A DNA stretch of 46,022 nt from a virus: positions 1 to 46,022 of IMG/VR virus record IMGVR_UViG_3300018080_000261; one strand, given 5' to 3'. The position numbers and the translations under genes were made by a program. The notes under the pieces were generated by a model that saw nothing but the letters and a program-made list of their open reading frames with translations, ran no database searches and was not told where the DNA came from. Positions 6,754 through 13,351 of this stretch are shown here, piece after piece; within the stretch, counting starts at the first letter, position 1; every line of letters starts with the position of its first letter.

Positions 6754-6924
6754 CTAAATCTTACCTCCCTTCTTCTGTTTCCTTGTTTCGTTAATGAGTC
6801 CATTCAATGATGAAGTTAACGCTTGACTGTTAATCCACCAATCATTAATGTCACATTCCGGATCATCGACCTTTGCGAAGTGTTCTCTCAAAGTCTCGAT
6901 GTACTTCTCTAACTCTTCGTTCAT
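6754..6924 (-). CDS. Hypothetical protein, 56 aa
   Basis: AAAGGAGGTGAGGTA precedes ATG. The product begins MNEELEKYIETLREHFAKVDD, an acidic helical region, and ends with a Lys-rich tail (RKQKKGGKI). It is the first gene after the structured element at 6953-7160. Function unknown. Confidence 0.6.
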   Translation of the reverse strand: MNEELEKYIETLREHFAKVDDPECDINDWWINSQALTSSLNGLINETRKQKKGGKI

Positions 6925-6952
6925 TACCTCACCTCCTTTAATGAATGTGCCA

Positions 6953-7160
6953 CCGGAAAGGGTCTTGAGCTTTCACTATGTTTAGGTAAAATCGCGACGA
7001 TCATTCAGCTGCAACCGAAATGGGAGGTGTGATAGACGGCATGCCTGTTCACACTCCTTTACCCTACTAATAGTTTCCACTCAAGTCTTTCCGGTTGTCC
7101 CGCTCTATTCTGGAAGCCTCTAGGGCAGTTTACCTCTTGCGAGAACCCAAGTCACGGGAC
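6953..7160 (-). ncRNA. Two-domain structured RNA candidate
   Basis: Domain 2 (6953-7094) is closed by CCGGAAAG/CTTTCCGG and CTTGAG/CTCAAG, then ACTAT/ATAGT and GGTAAA/TTTACC, with an inner arm GGAGGTGTGA/TCACACTCC around a GGCATGCC palindrome. Domain 1 (7097-7160) is closed by GTCCCG/CGGGAC and contains CTC-GCAA-GAG. The 247-bp gap has no gene with a ribosome site. Such nested long-range pairing is unlikely by chance. It does not fit a tRNA (no T-loop) and no family was recognised. Confidence 0.55.
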
Positions 7161-7171
7161 TGGCACGATGG

Positions 7172-7450
7172 TTACATTTTCTTCAATCTTAATGCTACCT
7201 GATCCATCTCTGCTTCTCTAATGAGTTTCCTACCATAGGCAAGTCCCATTTCTATGAACATGCCAGTAGCAGCAGATAGCAGAGCCATCCATCCCATGAG
7301 TTTCCTTGGATCCCAGTTGCTGTCAGTGATATATCTATACAGTCCTGATTCTACCATACTGTAATGACACAGCACCGCATCGTATGTGACCCATACCAAT
7401 ACAGCACATGAGATGCTGAACATAACCAATGCTACCAAAGTTCCTTTCAC
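7172..7450 (-). CDS. Two-span membrane protein, 92 aa, GTG start
   Basis: GAAGGAGGTGAAGACGA precedes GTG, and the GTG overlaps the upstream TGA (GTGA). Two hydrophobic segments are visible: MKGTLVALVMFSISCAVLVW at the N-terminus and LMGWMALLSAATGMFIEMG in the middle. A charged amphipathic C-terminus (RKLIREAEMDQVALRLKKM) follows. Size and topology are holin-like, but a better holin candidate exists at 40.6 kb, so no function is assigned. Confidence 0.6.
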   Translation of the reverse strand: MKGTLVALVMFSISCAVLVWVTYDAVLCHYSMVESGLYRYITDSNWDPRKLMGWMALLSAATGMFIEMGLAYGRKLIREAEMDQVALRLKKM

Positions 7451-7602
7451 TCGTCTTCACCTCCTTCCTCTGTATCATAAGCTCCGATCTCAAACATGTC
7501 CTGTTCTTCCTCTTGTTCTTGCTTGCGTTTCTGTTTGGTCGGATCAAGTTCATCCTTTTCCATGTCGATAAAAGACCCGTCGAACTCTCCATAGTCGGGC
7601 AT
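7447..7602 (-). CDS. Acidic 51-aa hypothetical protein
   Basis: The frame starts MPDYGEFDGSFIDMEKDELD, is rich in Glu/Gln/Lys and ends EEGGEDE. Its ATG overlaps the upstream TAA by one base (TAATG), and its TGA overlaps the GTG of the next gene. The ribosome site AAGGAGGCAAGTA lies in the upstream gene. Confidence 0.6.
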   Translation of the reverse strand: MPDYGEFDGSFIDMEKDELDPTKQKRKQEQEEEQDMFEIGAYDTEEGGEDE

Positions 7603-7790
7603 TACTTGCCTCCTTTCTTCTGGTTCTTTAGAAGTCGCTTCTTTTCTGCCAGTAAGCGCTTCTTCTGTTCTAGCAGTTGTTTCTGGTACTTCCTTTCGAT
7701 GGAATCAGATGTTTCCCACCATCCAAGACCTTTGGTGAGCCAACCGATGAAATAGATAATTCCTCCTAGCGCTAATAGATCACCAAGCAT
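7602..7790 (-). CDS. 62-aa membrane protein with basic coiled tail
   Basis: CGAAAGGAGGTGCTATT precedes ATG. One transmembrane helix (MLGDLLALGGIIYFIGWL) is followed by a long, highly basic, heptad-like helix (QLLEQKKRLLAEKKRLLKNQKK). The tail should lie in the cytoplasm and could bind nucleic acid or another coiled coil. Function unknown. Confidence 0.6.
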   Translation of the reverse strand: MLGDLLALGGIIYFIGWLTKGLGWWETSDSIERKYQKQLLEQKKRLLAEKKRLLKNQKKGGK

Positions 7791-7822
7791 AATAGCACCT
7801 CCTTTCGAATAGCTCCTAACAG

Positions 7823-8056
7823 CTATTCATCGTTGTTCTCGGGATGAACAGGTGTACGGTTCCATTCACAGAAAATCAAGGCACAGTCACCATCTAACAA
7901 CGTAACTAGTTTGCAGTAGGGCCTACAGAAATATGGTCTTTCCACATCTACCCCATCGGTAAATGCGCACAATCCATTAATAGGCCCAGTTCTAGGGCAG
8001 TCCTTGACAACTACATTGGGGCCTTCTATGCGGGCCCTTCGCTCTTTGTGTTTCAT
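7823..8056 (-). CDS. Cys-rich hypothetical protein, 77 aa
   Basis: GGAAGGGAGGAAAAAGAA precedes ATG, and the ATG overlaps the upstream stop (ATGA). Six cysteines (KDCPRTG, GLCAF, FCRPYCKL, DCAL, FCEW) are spread through a small basic protein, enough for one or two metal sites. No family recognised. Confidence 0.6.
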   Translation of the reverse strand: MKHKERRARIEGPNVVVKDCPRTGPINGLCAFTDGVDVERPYFCRPYCKLVTLLDGDCALIFCEWNRTPVHPENNDE

Positions 8057-8352
8057 TTCTTTTTCCTCCCTTCCATCTCTCTTAGGGTTTGTGTGTCTGC
8101 CTCATCCAATACCCCAAGGCCTTCCTTCATCTGCATGTATGGGATATCGTCCATGGCCTGGTCTTCTTCCAATTCTTCCCAGGTAGGCTCGTATCTATCC
8201 TCTGGGTATTTCTCCAGAAGATAAGCCTCTATCTCTTCCAGTTCCATGTTTTCCCAGTCTGGACAAGAATCATCCAGGTCTTCAGCCACACTATCCCCAA
8301 CGATGGGAGTAGTGTTGTAGCGACGGTAGTATTTCACGAGTGTAGGGTGCAT
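8053..8352 (-). CDS. Acidic hypothetical protein, 99 aa
   Basis: AGAAAGGAGGTGCGT precedes the ATG of MHPTLVKYYRRYNTTP. In-frame sequence further upstream belongs to the leader element at 8384-8443 and is not counted. The protein is strongly acidic in the middle (ENMELEEIEAYLLEKYPED) and ends in RKKK. The conserved leader suggests RNA-level control. Confidence 0.6.
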   Translation of the reverse strand: MHPTLVKYYRRYNTTPIVGDSVAEDLDDSCPDWENMELEEIEAYLLEKYPEDRYEPTWEELEEDQAMDDIPYMQMKEGLGVLDEADTQTLREMEGRKKK

Positions 8353-8383
8353 ACGCACCTCCTTTCTGCCCAAGGCCACACAT

Positions 8384-8443
8384 AATGCTGTGATGGGCAC
8401 AGCGCCCTGAGGAGCAGTTCTCCTCAATTTTTTTACGGAGGGG
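8384..8443 (-). promoter_or_regulatory. Conserved leader RNA element, copy A
   Basis: On the minus strand: CTCCGT, an A-run, TTGAGGAG-loop-CTCCTCA, GGGC, then GCTGTG-CCCAT-CACAGC. Copy B at 8665-8724 has the same order with compensating changes in the arms (GAGGGG/CCCCTC and GCTGC/GCAGC). The GGG before the second hairpin can pair with CCC in its loop, an H-type pseudoknot. Read on the plus strand, the first hairpin followed by TTTTTTT looks like a rho-independent terminator, so a plus-strand transcript is an alternative. Confidence 0.6.
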
Positions 8444-8459
8444 TCCGGAGACCCCTCCA
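8439..8459. repeat. GC-rich perfect hairpin
   Basis: GGAGGGGTC and GGACCCCTCC form an almost perfect inverted repeat between the 55-aa gene and leader copy A. It has no adjoining T-run in the operon direction, so it is more likely an RNA-stabilising or processing hairpin than a terminator. Confidence 0.5.
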
Positions 8460-8466
8460 TAAGGGG

Positions 8467-8634
8467 CTACTTACCCCTTTCCCACGCCCTTCTCCAACTT
8501 CGCCGCCTTCTGGCTTTGAAGTTGACCACTACCAGGCTATCCTTCACCTGGTGTCTGTGGTACAAGCACCCTTCGCACTTCGAGGGGTGATCGCAGAGGG
8601 AAAGGTATACACAGTTAGGCTGTGTAGCAGGCAT
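8467..8634 (-). CDS. Small Cys/Arg-rich protein, 55 aa
   Basis: CGGAAAGGAGGGCATC precedes the ATG of MPATQPNCVYLSLCDHPSKC. Residues C8, C14, C20 and C23 with H16 could bind a metal; the C-terminus is very basic (KARRRRSWRRAWERGK). It lies between leader copies B (upstream) and A (downstream). Function unknown. Confidence 0.55.
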   Translation of the reverse strand: MPATQPNCVYLSLCDHPSKCEGCLYHRHQVKDSLVVVNFKARRRRSWRRAWERGK

Positions 8635-8664
8635 GATGCCCTCCTTTCCGCCACAGTGGCGATT

Positions 8665-8724
8665 GATGCTGCGATGGGTGCAGCGGCCCAGAGGGGAACA
8701 TCCCCTCAATTTTTTAACGGAGCA
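8665..8724 (-). promoter_or_regulatory. Conserved leader RNA element, copy B
   Basis: This copy starts right after the stop of the exonuclease gene and ends about 30 bases before the 55-aa gene. It matches copy A in the A-run, the first hairpin (GAGGGG-ATGTT-CCCCTC), the GGGCC linker and the second hairpin (GCTGC-ACCCATC-GCAGC). Structure is kept while arm sequence differs, which supports a real RNA element. Confidence 0.6.
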
Positions 8725-9405
8725 TTATACACCCAATGCCACCAACGTTGCAGCCATGTCCTCGTCCAGGTTGGGCTGACGTTGAAGGTATTCGAGGTAT
8801 TCCGAGGGCACCTCATCCACGGGGGTGTCTTTGTACTTGCCGAAGGGCATGACGACGTGAATGTTGGGCACATACGAGGTGTAGAGGAGCCACTCGATGG
8901 GGTTATTGCCGAGTTTAGCGCCAGCCTCTGCGTAAAGGCGTTCGAATAGCGCTTTGAGGACGAGCACGTCGCCGAAGGCGTCGTGCGGTCTTGCTTCTGG
9001 AAGTATGTCATCCAGACTGTAGACCTCGCGGAGGTGTTGAAGGTTGTGCATGCGGTACTCCGGGTGGAGTTGGCGCACGATCTTGAGGGTACAGATGTGG
9101 CGGTCCACCACCAGACCTTCGGCCTCCAACATTCTGATGTCGAAGCGAGCATTATGCGCCACCAGAGTATAGTCCCCAGAGTTCAGGAGGTCGCGGAGTA
9201 ATTCCCAGGTCGGTGAGCCCATGAACGTTGGGTACTTGCTGAGGCCAGAGTCTGTGACTCCACCCATCCTTGCGGCTTCCGGGTGGAGGGGGGTGTTAGG
9301 ATTGAAGAACTCGTTGACCTCATGACCGTTGTACTTGAACGCGACTTGGTACAGGCGATCAAAGTCACCGACCCCGGTGGTCTCAGTGTCGAGAAAGATG
9401 TACAT
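8725..9405 (-). CDS. DEDDh 3'-5' exonuclease (DnaQ-like) with DUF3820-like tail, 226 aa
   Basis: ExoI motif FLDTETTG (D6, E8), ExoII HNARFDIRML (D89) and ExoIII RPHDAFGDV (H141, D146) give a complete DEDDh active site, as in DnaQ epsilon and exonuclease X. Residues about 185-220 (MPFGKYKDTPVDEVPSEYL) match the short DUF3820-type module often found after such exonucleases. It probably trims DNA or RNA 3' ends during phage replication or repair. AAAGGAGGTTCACACC precedes ATG. It is the promoter-proximal gene of the leftward operon and has high GC content. Confidence 0.9.
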   Translation of the reverse strand: MYIFLDTETTGVGDFDRLYQVAFKYNGHEVNEFFNPNTPLHPEAARMGGVTDSGLSKYPTFMGSPTWELLRDLLNSGDYTLVAHNARFDIRMLEAEGLVVDRHICTLKIVRQLHPEYRMHNLQHLREVYSLDDILPEARPHDAFGDVLVLKALFERLYAEAGAKLGNNPIEWLLYTSYVPNIHVVMPFGKYKDTPVDEVPSEYLEYLQRQPNLDEDMAATLVALGV

Positions 9406-9655
9406 GGTGTGAACCTCCTTTCCAGAGTCCAGACCCTCAAAAGTTCAGGGGGTGGCCCTATATTTTATGTATGAGTAACAATTACCCATACTCATATATA
9501 TGGTACCCACAGGCTATAAATTTGTGCTGGTTGAATGTTTCGACCATCATAGTAGTAGTATAGTAACACCATAATATAGTATAAATAGTGTAGTATCTAA
9601 TGGTAATCATAAACAAACCTCCATTAGAGTAGGAACCCGTAATTTTTTGACAGGC

Positions 9656-9685
9656 CTTGCTTTCCGTAGGAAACAAGACTTTTTT
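9656..9685 (+). terminator. Probable rho-independent terminator
   Basis: Stem CTTGCTTTCC-GTA-GGAAACAAG (one bulge) is followed by ACTTTTTT. It would stop rightward transcription entering from the left, or act as an attenuator for a transcript starting near the TTGACA at 9647. Confidence 0.5.
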
Positions 9686-9815
9686 CAATTTATTTGGCTT
9701 ATAAAGCTTAATAAATCGAGTAAAACTCAATTTATTTTGGAAAAAGGCTTGACTCGCATCGTAGATGCTCGCTAGGCCTAAAATAGAAAACTGTAAATTT
9801 ATTTTCAGTTAGGCC

Positions 9816-9844
9816 TTGACAAGTCGACAATGATGTATTATATT
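9816..9844 (+). promoter_or_regulatory. Sigma70-like promoter of the rightward operon
   Basis: TTGACA (9816-9821), a 17-base spacer and TATATT (9839-9844) lie 36 bases before the first gene. The same -35 and -10 hexamers recur at 27141 and 30813 in this window. Confidence 0.75.
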
Positions 9845-9879
9845 ATGTACAGTAAAGTAGAAAGGAACGAATAAAAAAG

Positions 9880-10065
9880 ATGCCAGATCTTAGATACATT
9901 TACAAATTAGCCTTAACAGAACGAAAAGAAATAGAAGCGATGATATATCATTTAGAAACTAAAGAAGATATGAATAATCTTATAGATTATATTAATGTAA
10001 AGCTACAGGAAGCCTTCGAAATAGGAAAGAAGGTTGGAGGTAAGATAAATGAACCTATTGGATAA
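9880..10065 (+). CDS. Hypothetical protein, 61 aa
   Basis: First gene of the rightward operon. GAAAGGAAC lies 11 bases before ATG. The product is a small two-helix charged protein (MPDLRYIYKLALTERKE...). The frame ends just before a GATG-CTTCG-CATC hairpin at about 10067-10080. Function unknown. Confidence 0.6.
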   Translation: MPDLRYIYKLALTERKEIEAMIYHLETKEDMNNLIDYINVKLQEAFEIGKKVGGKINEPIG

Positions 10066-10110
10066 TGATGCTTCGCATCTTAAAATAGAAAATTTGGAGG
10101 TGGTACACCG

Positions 10111-10386
10111 ATGAATTTACTAGATAATGAAGAATTGGCAGCTGAATATATGCCTCACACCATTAGATACTTAAAGAAGGATTTAGATAGATTAGGAGGA
10201 CCGCCTGCATACCAGGCTCTGTTACAGGCATTGCATGGATTTTTTGGTACAGGTGGAGAAGAAATAGACATAGATGCTACTTCAGTATTGATGTTCTACA
10301 ATATTATATTTAAGGTAAGAGCTGTTAAAAGGGATCCAGAAGATTGGTCTCCGGGAAACCCAAATCCAGAAGGAAGGACATCATAG
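10111..10386 (+). CDS. Hypothetical phage protein, 91 aa
   Basis: TTTGGAGGTGGTACACCG precedes ATG. The middle (YNIIFKVRAVKRDPEDW) faintly resembles small phage proteins of the DUF6378 type, which have a K-x-x-R near the C-terminus, but the match is too weak to name. The C-terminus is Pro/Asn/Gly-rich. Confidence 0.6.
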   Translation: MNLLDNEELAAEYMPHTIRYLKKDLDRLGGPPAYQALLQALHGFFGTGGEEIDIDATSVLMFYNIIFKVRAVKRDPEDWSPGNPNPEGRTS

Positions 10387-10453
10387 TCTCTTTAGCGCGG
10401 GGCAAAACACGAACGTAGTGAGAGTTTAGATCTCTATAGGAGAGCAAAAACGA

Positions 10454-10810
10454 ATGAAAACCCAAAAGATTAAGTTTAGTAATTTTAGGTTGTATGAATG
10501 GCTTAAAAAAATAGTGGATAGCTGTGAAAATCAGGGGCAGGCTAATACGTGTGAAAGATTAATGTTTCTTGCTACAGACAAAGGCCTTGGTCATGAATGG
10601 TTTGTGGATCTGAGGGATAGACTGTTTCAGAAAGAGATGGATTTTGCTCAGGCTGGGTTGGATGCCACATTTGATGAAATACAGAAAAAGGCAGATAAAC
10701 ACATAAAGAAAGCAATGCATGGTATGGCCAAGACATGTAAGGATAGTGGTTTTATTAAGCTTGCTAAAGAAATTTTGGAAGACGTAGAAAAGTATGGAGA
10801 AGAAAAATGA
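10454..10810 (+). CDS. Hypothetical helical protein, 118 aa
   Basis: TAGGAGAGCAAAAACG precedes ATG. The protein is all-helical and Lys-rich, with no metal motif or membrane segment. Its TGA overlaps the ATG of the next small gene (ATGA). Function unknown. Confidence 0.6.
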   Translation: MKTQKIKFSNFRLYEWLKKIVDSCENQGQANTCERLMFLATDKGLGHEWFVDLRDRLFQKEMDFAQAGLDATFDEIQKKADKHIKKAMHGMAKTCKDSGFIKLAKEILEDVEKYGEEK

Positions 10811-10899
10811 ATTATTTTGAAATGGCAGGAATGAGTGTGTTCTTTGGGTTTATGATTACCTATTTGGCATTTGAGATCGTGATAAGGGATAAATCATGA
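10807..10899 (+). CDS. 30-aa single-span membrane protein
   Basis: ATGA overlaps at both ends: its ATG with the upstream stop and its TGA with the next start, showing translational coupling. The product is one hydrophobic helix (MSVFFGFMITYLAFEIVI) ending RDKS. Confidence 0.55.
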   Translation: MNYFEMAGMSVFFGFMITYLAFEIVIRDKS

Positions 10900-11081
10900 C
10901 ACTAGCAGAATGTTTCTTTTTGGCAATTTGGGAAGCGTTGAAATTAATGTTTCAACCGGCTATTTTAATACCAGCTGTTCTTATAGCTTCGGTATTAGGT
11001 GTGTTAATGTATTTTCAACAGAAAAAGGAAATGGAAAATGAAGGACGAGCTGACGGACGAAGTGTTCAAGAAGGCAATTGA
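10896..11081 (+). CDS. 61-aa single-span membrane protein
   Basis: The start is coupled by an ATGA overlap. A hydrophobic central helix (FQPAILIPAVLIASVLGVLM) is followed by a polar tail (QQKKEMENEGRADGRS) whose last 44 bp overlap the MazG-like gene. Function unknown. Confidence 0.6.
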   Translation: MTLAECFFLAIWEALKLMFQPAILIPAVLIASVLGVLMYFQQKKEMENEGRADGRSVQEGN

Positions 11082-11334
11082 GGTTTGGGGTGAGCAAGCC
11101 CAAATAGATCAGGTAATCGAGGAGATGGGTGAGGTGTTGGTTGCTTATAACCATCTCAAAAGAAAAAGGGTATCGAAAGATAGTCTTATAGAAGAATTTG
11201 TGGACGTCTACATTATGATGAAGCAGATGAGGTTTTTGAATGAGGACGTGTTTGATATGATTTACCGATATAAGGTGGAAAGGTTAAAACACAGATTGGA
11301 GGAAAAGGATGCCGTACATAGAACAGAAGGATAG
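11038..11334 (+). CDS. MazG-like NTP pyrophosphohydrolase family protein, 98 aa
   Basis: The helical pattern QIDQVIEEMGEVLVAYNHL (about 20-38) followed by IEEFVDVYIMMKQM (about 52-65) matches the EExxE...ExxD metal-binding arrangement of all-alpha NTP pyrophosphatases. These enzymes hydrolyse (d)NTPs, or ppGpp-like alarmones in MazG, to monophosphates. AAAAGGAAATGGAA upstream of ATG acts as ribosome site inside the previous gene. Its 3' end overlaps the next gene by 26 bp. Context is nucleotide metabolism. Confidence 0.75.
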   Translation: MKDELTDEVFKKAIEVWGEQAQIDQVIEEMGEVLVAYNHLKRKRVSKDSLIEEFVDVYIMMKQMRFLNEDVFDMIYRYKVERLKHRLEEKDAVHRTEG

Positions 11335-11614
11335 GGCTAAGTTGGACATGACGCTGAAACACCTATGTGGTAAGATTGATAATGTAGGAGAGCTAAACTA
11401 TTGTTTTACTACTATTTTATTAGACTACATGAATAGAAAAGGGATTAAGTACGAGAATTGGAATGCTGTAATGGGTGTTTTAGATTGTGTTGCTAAAGAA
11501 ATGTACAGGAGATGGGCTGCGCCGTATGAGGATATTAAGCGTGGATTAAATGGGGATATTAAACAAGGACCTTTTGGAGTAGATGGAAATGGAACTGACA
11601 GTAGAGATAACTGA
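11309..11614 (+). CDS. DUF6899-like phage protein, 101 aa
   Basis: MPYIEQKDRAKLD at the N-terminus and ENWNAVMGVLDCVAKEMYRRWAAPYEDIK in the middle fit a small phage family recalled as DUF6899, of unknown function. GGAGGAAAAGG precedes ATG. The naming is from memory of the motif. Confidence 0.65.
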   Translation: MPYIEQKDRAKLDMTLKHLCGKIDNVGELNYCFTTILLDYMNRKGIKYENWNAVMGVLDCVAKEMYRRWAAPYEDIKRGLNGDIKQGPFGVDGNGTDSRDN

Positions 11615-12113
11615 TTTTTGTACAGAGGGATGTGATTATTGTAGTACGAACGCACATGAAGAAGGAACGTTCTTGGATGTAAATACGATTTACAACTTTG
11701 TACGGAGAGCGTGTGCTGAACACAAAGTGGAACGGATTAACATTTCCGGTGGCGAACCAGTTGCACATCCGGACTTTTACAACATATTACAGTTTTGTAA
11801 AGGTTTTTGTAAAAACACTTGGGTGTACACTAACACTATAGAACAGTTAATGTACAACACAGGTGTAATTAAGGAAGTGAAAGTGGAAGCCAACGTGTGT
11901 TTGACGCCTGGGAGACACGTGTACATACCGAAAAATGTTAATAAAGCACACCTGTTACAGTTAGTGTCACAGGGTAGAGCGTCATCTATGACACCTGTAA
12001 CGTTTCACGTGTCCGGTAACATTAACGGGTGTAACAGATGTAAAGAGTGTAATCATCAATTATTACAGGCAGATGGCGAGGTCGTAGAGGCCCCATGTAA
12101 GAAGGATTACTAG
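11589..12113 (+). CDS. Small radical SAM domain protein, 174 aa
   Basis: CTEGCDYC (CxxxCxxC, residues about 11-18) is the 4Fe-4S cluster motif of radical SAM enzymes, and ISGGEPVAHPDF (about 51-62) is the SAM-binding GGEP element. The chain is short (full TIM barrels are usually over 200 aa) and ends with an extra cysteine set (CNRCKEC...APC) that may hold a second cluster. The substrate is unknown. The ATG at 11589 is preferred because GGAG lies nine bases upstream; the ATG at 11583 is only three bases away from it. Next to a zincin gene. Confidence 0.8.
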   Translation: MELTVEITDFCTEGCDYCSTNAHEEGTFLDVNTIYNFVRRACAEHKVERINISGGEPVAHPDFYNILQFCKGFCKNTWVYTNTIEQLMYNTGVIKEVKVEANVCLTPGRHVYIPKNVNKAHLLQLVSQGRASSMTPVTFHVSGNINGCNRCKECNHQLLQADGEVVEAPCKKDY

Positions 12114-12125
12114 GAGGTGAGCCTG

Positions 12126-12569
12126 TTGGAAGACTGGAAAAAGTTTGAAACAGATCATTTCATTGTTTACTGTCGTGACGAAGACGATCTTAAGGTGTTT
12201 GACAGTAACATTACATACGGTAACAAGTGGTATAAGAAAATACCATTGACAGAACGTTTAGAAAAGATGTATATGAGAACGAAACGAATGTTGGGAACGA
12301 AACATCCTAAGAAAAAATTGGAAATAAAAGTACATCATAATCAGGCTGATCTAAGTAACACCTATAAAGAGATGTATTTAAAGGAAAATAAGACAATACG
12401 GGCATGGTACAACTTTTTTAGGAATTTAATTTGTGTAAATGCACGAACGGTTGAGGATGATGTTCTTGCTCATGAGATAGCACATGCGTTAACAGATCAT
12501 CATTTTGGTATGAGGCCACCAAGGCCAATGGCAGAAATAATTGCAAGATACGCAGGCGCAAGATTTTAA
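12126..12569 (+). CDS. Putative HExxH metallopeptidase, 147 aa, TTG start
   Basis: HEIAH at about 116-120, with E137 in the following helix (AEIIARYA), fits a gluzincin-like zinc site (HExxH plus downstream Glu). The start is taken as TTG eight bases after GGAGG (MEDWKKFETD...); a GTG at 12117 sits too close to the SD. No signal peptide. The role could be a host-targeted or radical-SAM-peptide-linked protease; that is inference from adjacency only. Confidence 0.65.
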   Translation: MEDWKKFETDHFIVYCRDEDDLKVFDSNITYGNKWYKKIPLTERLEKMYMRTKRMLGTKHPKKKLEIKVHHNQADLSNTYKEMYLKENKTIRAWYNFFRNLICVNARTVEDDVLAHEIAHALTDHHFGMRPPRPMAEIIARYAGARF

Positions 12570-12580
12570 GGAGAAGGATA

Positions 12581-13084
12581 ATGAAAAATTCAATGTATTT
12601 GGTAGGGCAAATTTCAGCTGTATTTCCTGAAACCTATGATTGGCGGAAAAGGGTAAAGAAATACTTTAGTAACAATGAACGTTATTACGTTATGGATCCA
12701 TGTGCCAATGCTTTTAATCAGGCAGTACAGGATGCTAAGATGGATAGAAAAGAGATCTTAGATGGATCTATGAAGTGGGAAGAGACAGAAGGTATTAAAT
12801 TTCAGGGTGTTAACATGTTAGTACCAAAAGACAGAACTTTTGTAAGTAAAGCTGACATAATTATGGCAAACATGATCCAATATGACCCTGACAGACCACT
12901 GTTGGGGTCTTTTTTTGAGTTGGCTTGGGCTTATGATTGTCCGACAACGACAGTAGTTGGTATTTACAACGGGGATCCTAAAGACGATTATGTATGTGCT
13001 CACCCCTTTGTATGGCAGGCAGTAGACGCATGGGCTAAGAATGAACAGGAAGCTTGTCAGCTTATTGATTACTATTTTACTTAA
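12581..13084 (+). CDS. Nucleoside 2-deoxyribosyltransferase-like protein, 167 aa
   Basis: MYLVGQIS at the N-terminus, ADIIMANM (about 91-98) and GSFFELAWAYD (about 109-119, with E113 at the catalytic Glu position) match the flavodoxin-like fold of nucleoside 2-deoxyribosyltransferases and related nucleotide hydrolases. The reaction would exchange or remove the base of a deoxynucleoside. AAGGAGAAGGATA precedes ATG. Confidence 0.75.
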   Translation: MKNSMYLVGQISAVFPETYDWRKRVKKYFSNNERYYVMDPCANAFNQAVQDAKMDRKEILDGSMKWEETEGIKFQGVNMLVPKDRTFVSKADIIMANMIQYDPDRPLLGSFFELAWAYDCPTTTVVGIYNGDPKDDYVCAHPFVWQAVDAWAKNEQEACQLIDYYFT

Positions 13085-13096
13085 GGAGCGGAAATA

Positions 13097-13351
13097 ATGG
13101 AAGAATTAATGAAATTGGAGAAGTTGGTTGATAATGACTGGGAAGATACAGAAATGGACACATTGGTAGAAGGTGATATTTTTAGAATGTTTAACCCTAA
13201 TGATGGAGAGATTTTTGCTGATGAGTACGGAGAGACAGAATTTTATGTACTAGGCGATCCTTATATGCATCCAGAACATAATGTTCTAACTGTTAATACA
13301 GTTCCCAGGAATGAAGCTGACGCCTGGGGAGAAGAAGATGAGAACATTTGA
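13097..13351 (+). CDS. Hypothetical acidic protein, 84 aa
   Basis: AAGGAGCGGAAATA precedes ATG. The protein is strongly acidic with aromatic residues (GEIFADEYGETEFYVLGDPYM) and looks like a small beta fold. Function unknown. Confidence 0.6.
   Translation: MEELMKLEKLVDNDWEDTEMDTLVEGDIFRMFNPNDGEIFADEYGETEFYVLGDPYMHPEHNVLTVNTVPRNEADAWGEEDENI

Larger units (their letters stand above)
9406..9879. promoter_or_regulatory. Divergent control region between the two operons
   Basis: This 474-bp gene-free, AT-rich gap separates leftward and rightward transcription. It contains an inverted repeat TATGAGTA...TACTCATA (about 9468-9497), several TATA-rich stretches that could be leftward -10 boxes (around 9560-9590), three TTGAC(A/T) boxes (9647, 9749, 9816), three AGGCCT sites, the hairpin GCATC-GTA-GATGC (about 9756-9768) and the hairpin AACTG...CAGTT (about 9789-9810). 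Only the promoter at 9816 has a convincing -10. An 82-codon frame here has no ribosome site and is not called. Confidence 0.6.

Noticed and set aside
7097-7160. 64-nt fold with 6-7-bp closing stem considered as a tRNA
   Set aside because: No T-loop (TTCRANY-like) sequence or proper T-arm on either strand; spacing does not give a cloverleaf.
7172-7450. Holin call for the two-span membrane protein in the leftward arm
   Set aside because: Topology alone is not enough, and a protein with a holin-family signature is at 40575 in the late block.
8706-9152. 148-codon frame antiparallel or out of frame with the exonuclease
   Set aside because: Same DNA as a complete DEDDh exonuclease; Ser/Thr/Arg-rich shadow translation.
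9482-9730. 82-codon leftward frame in the control region
   Set aside because: TTG start without a ribosome site, low-complexity AT-driven composition, and it covers obvious regulatory features.
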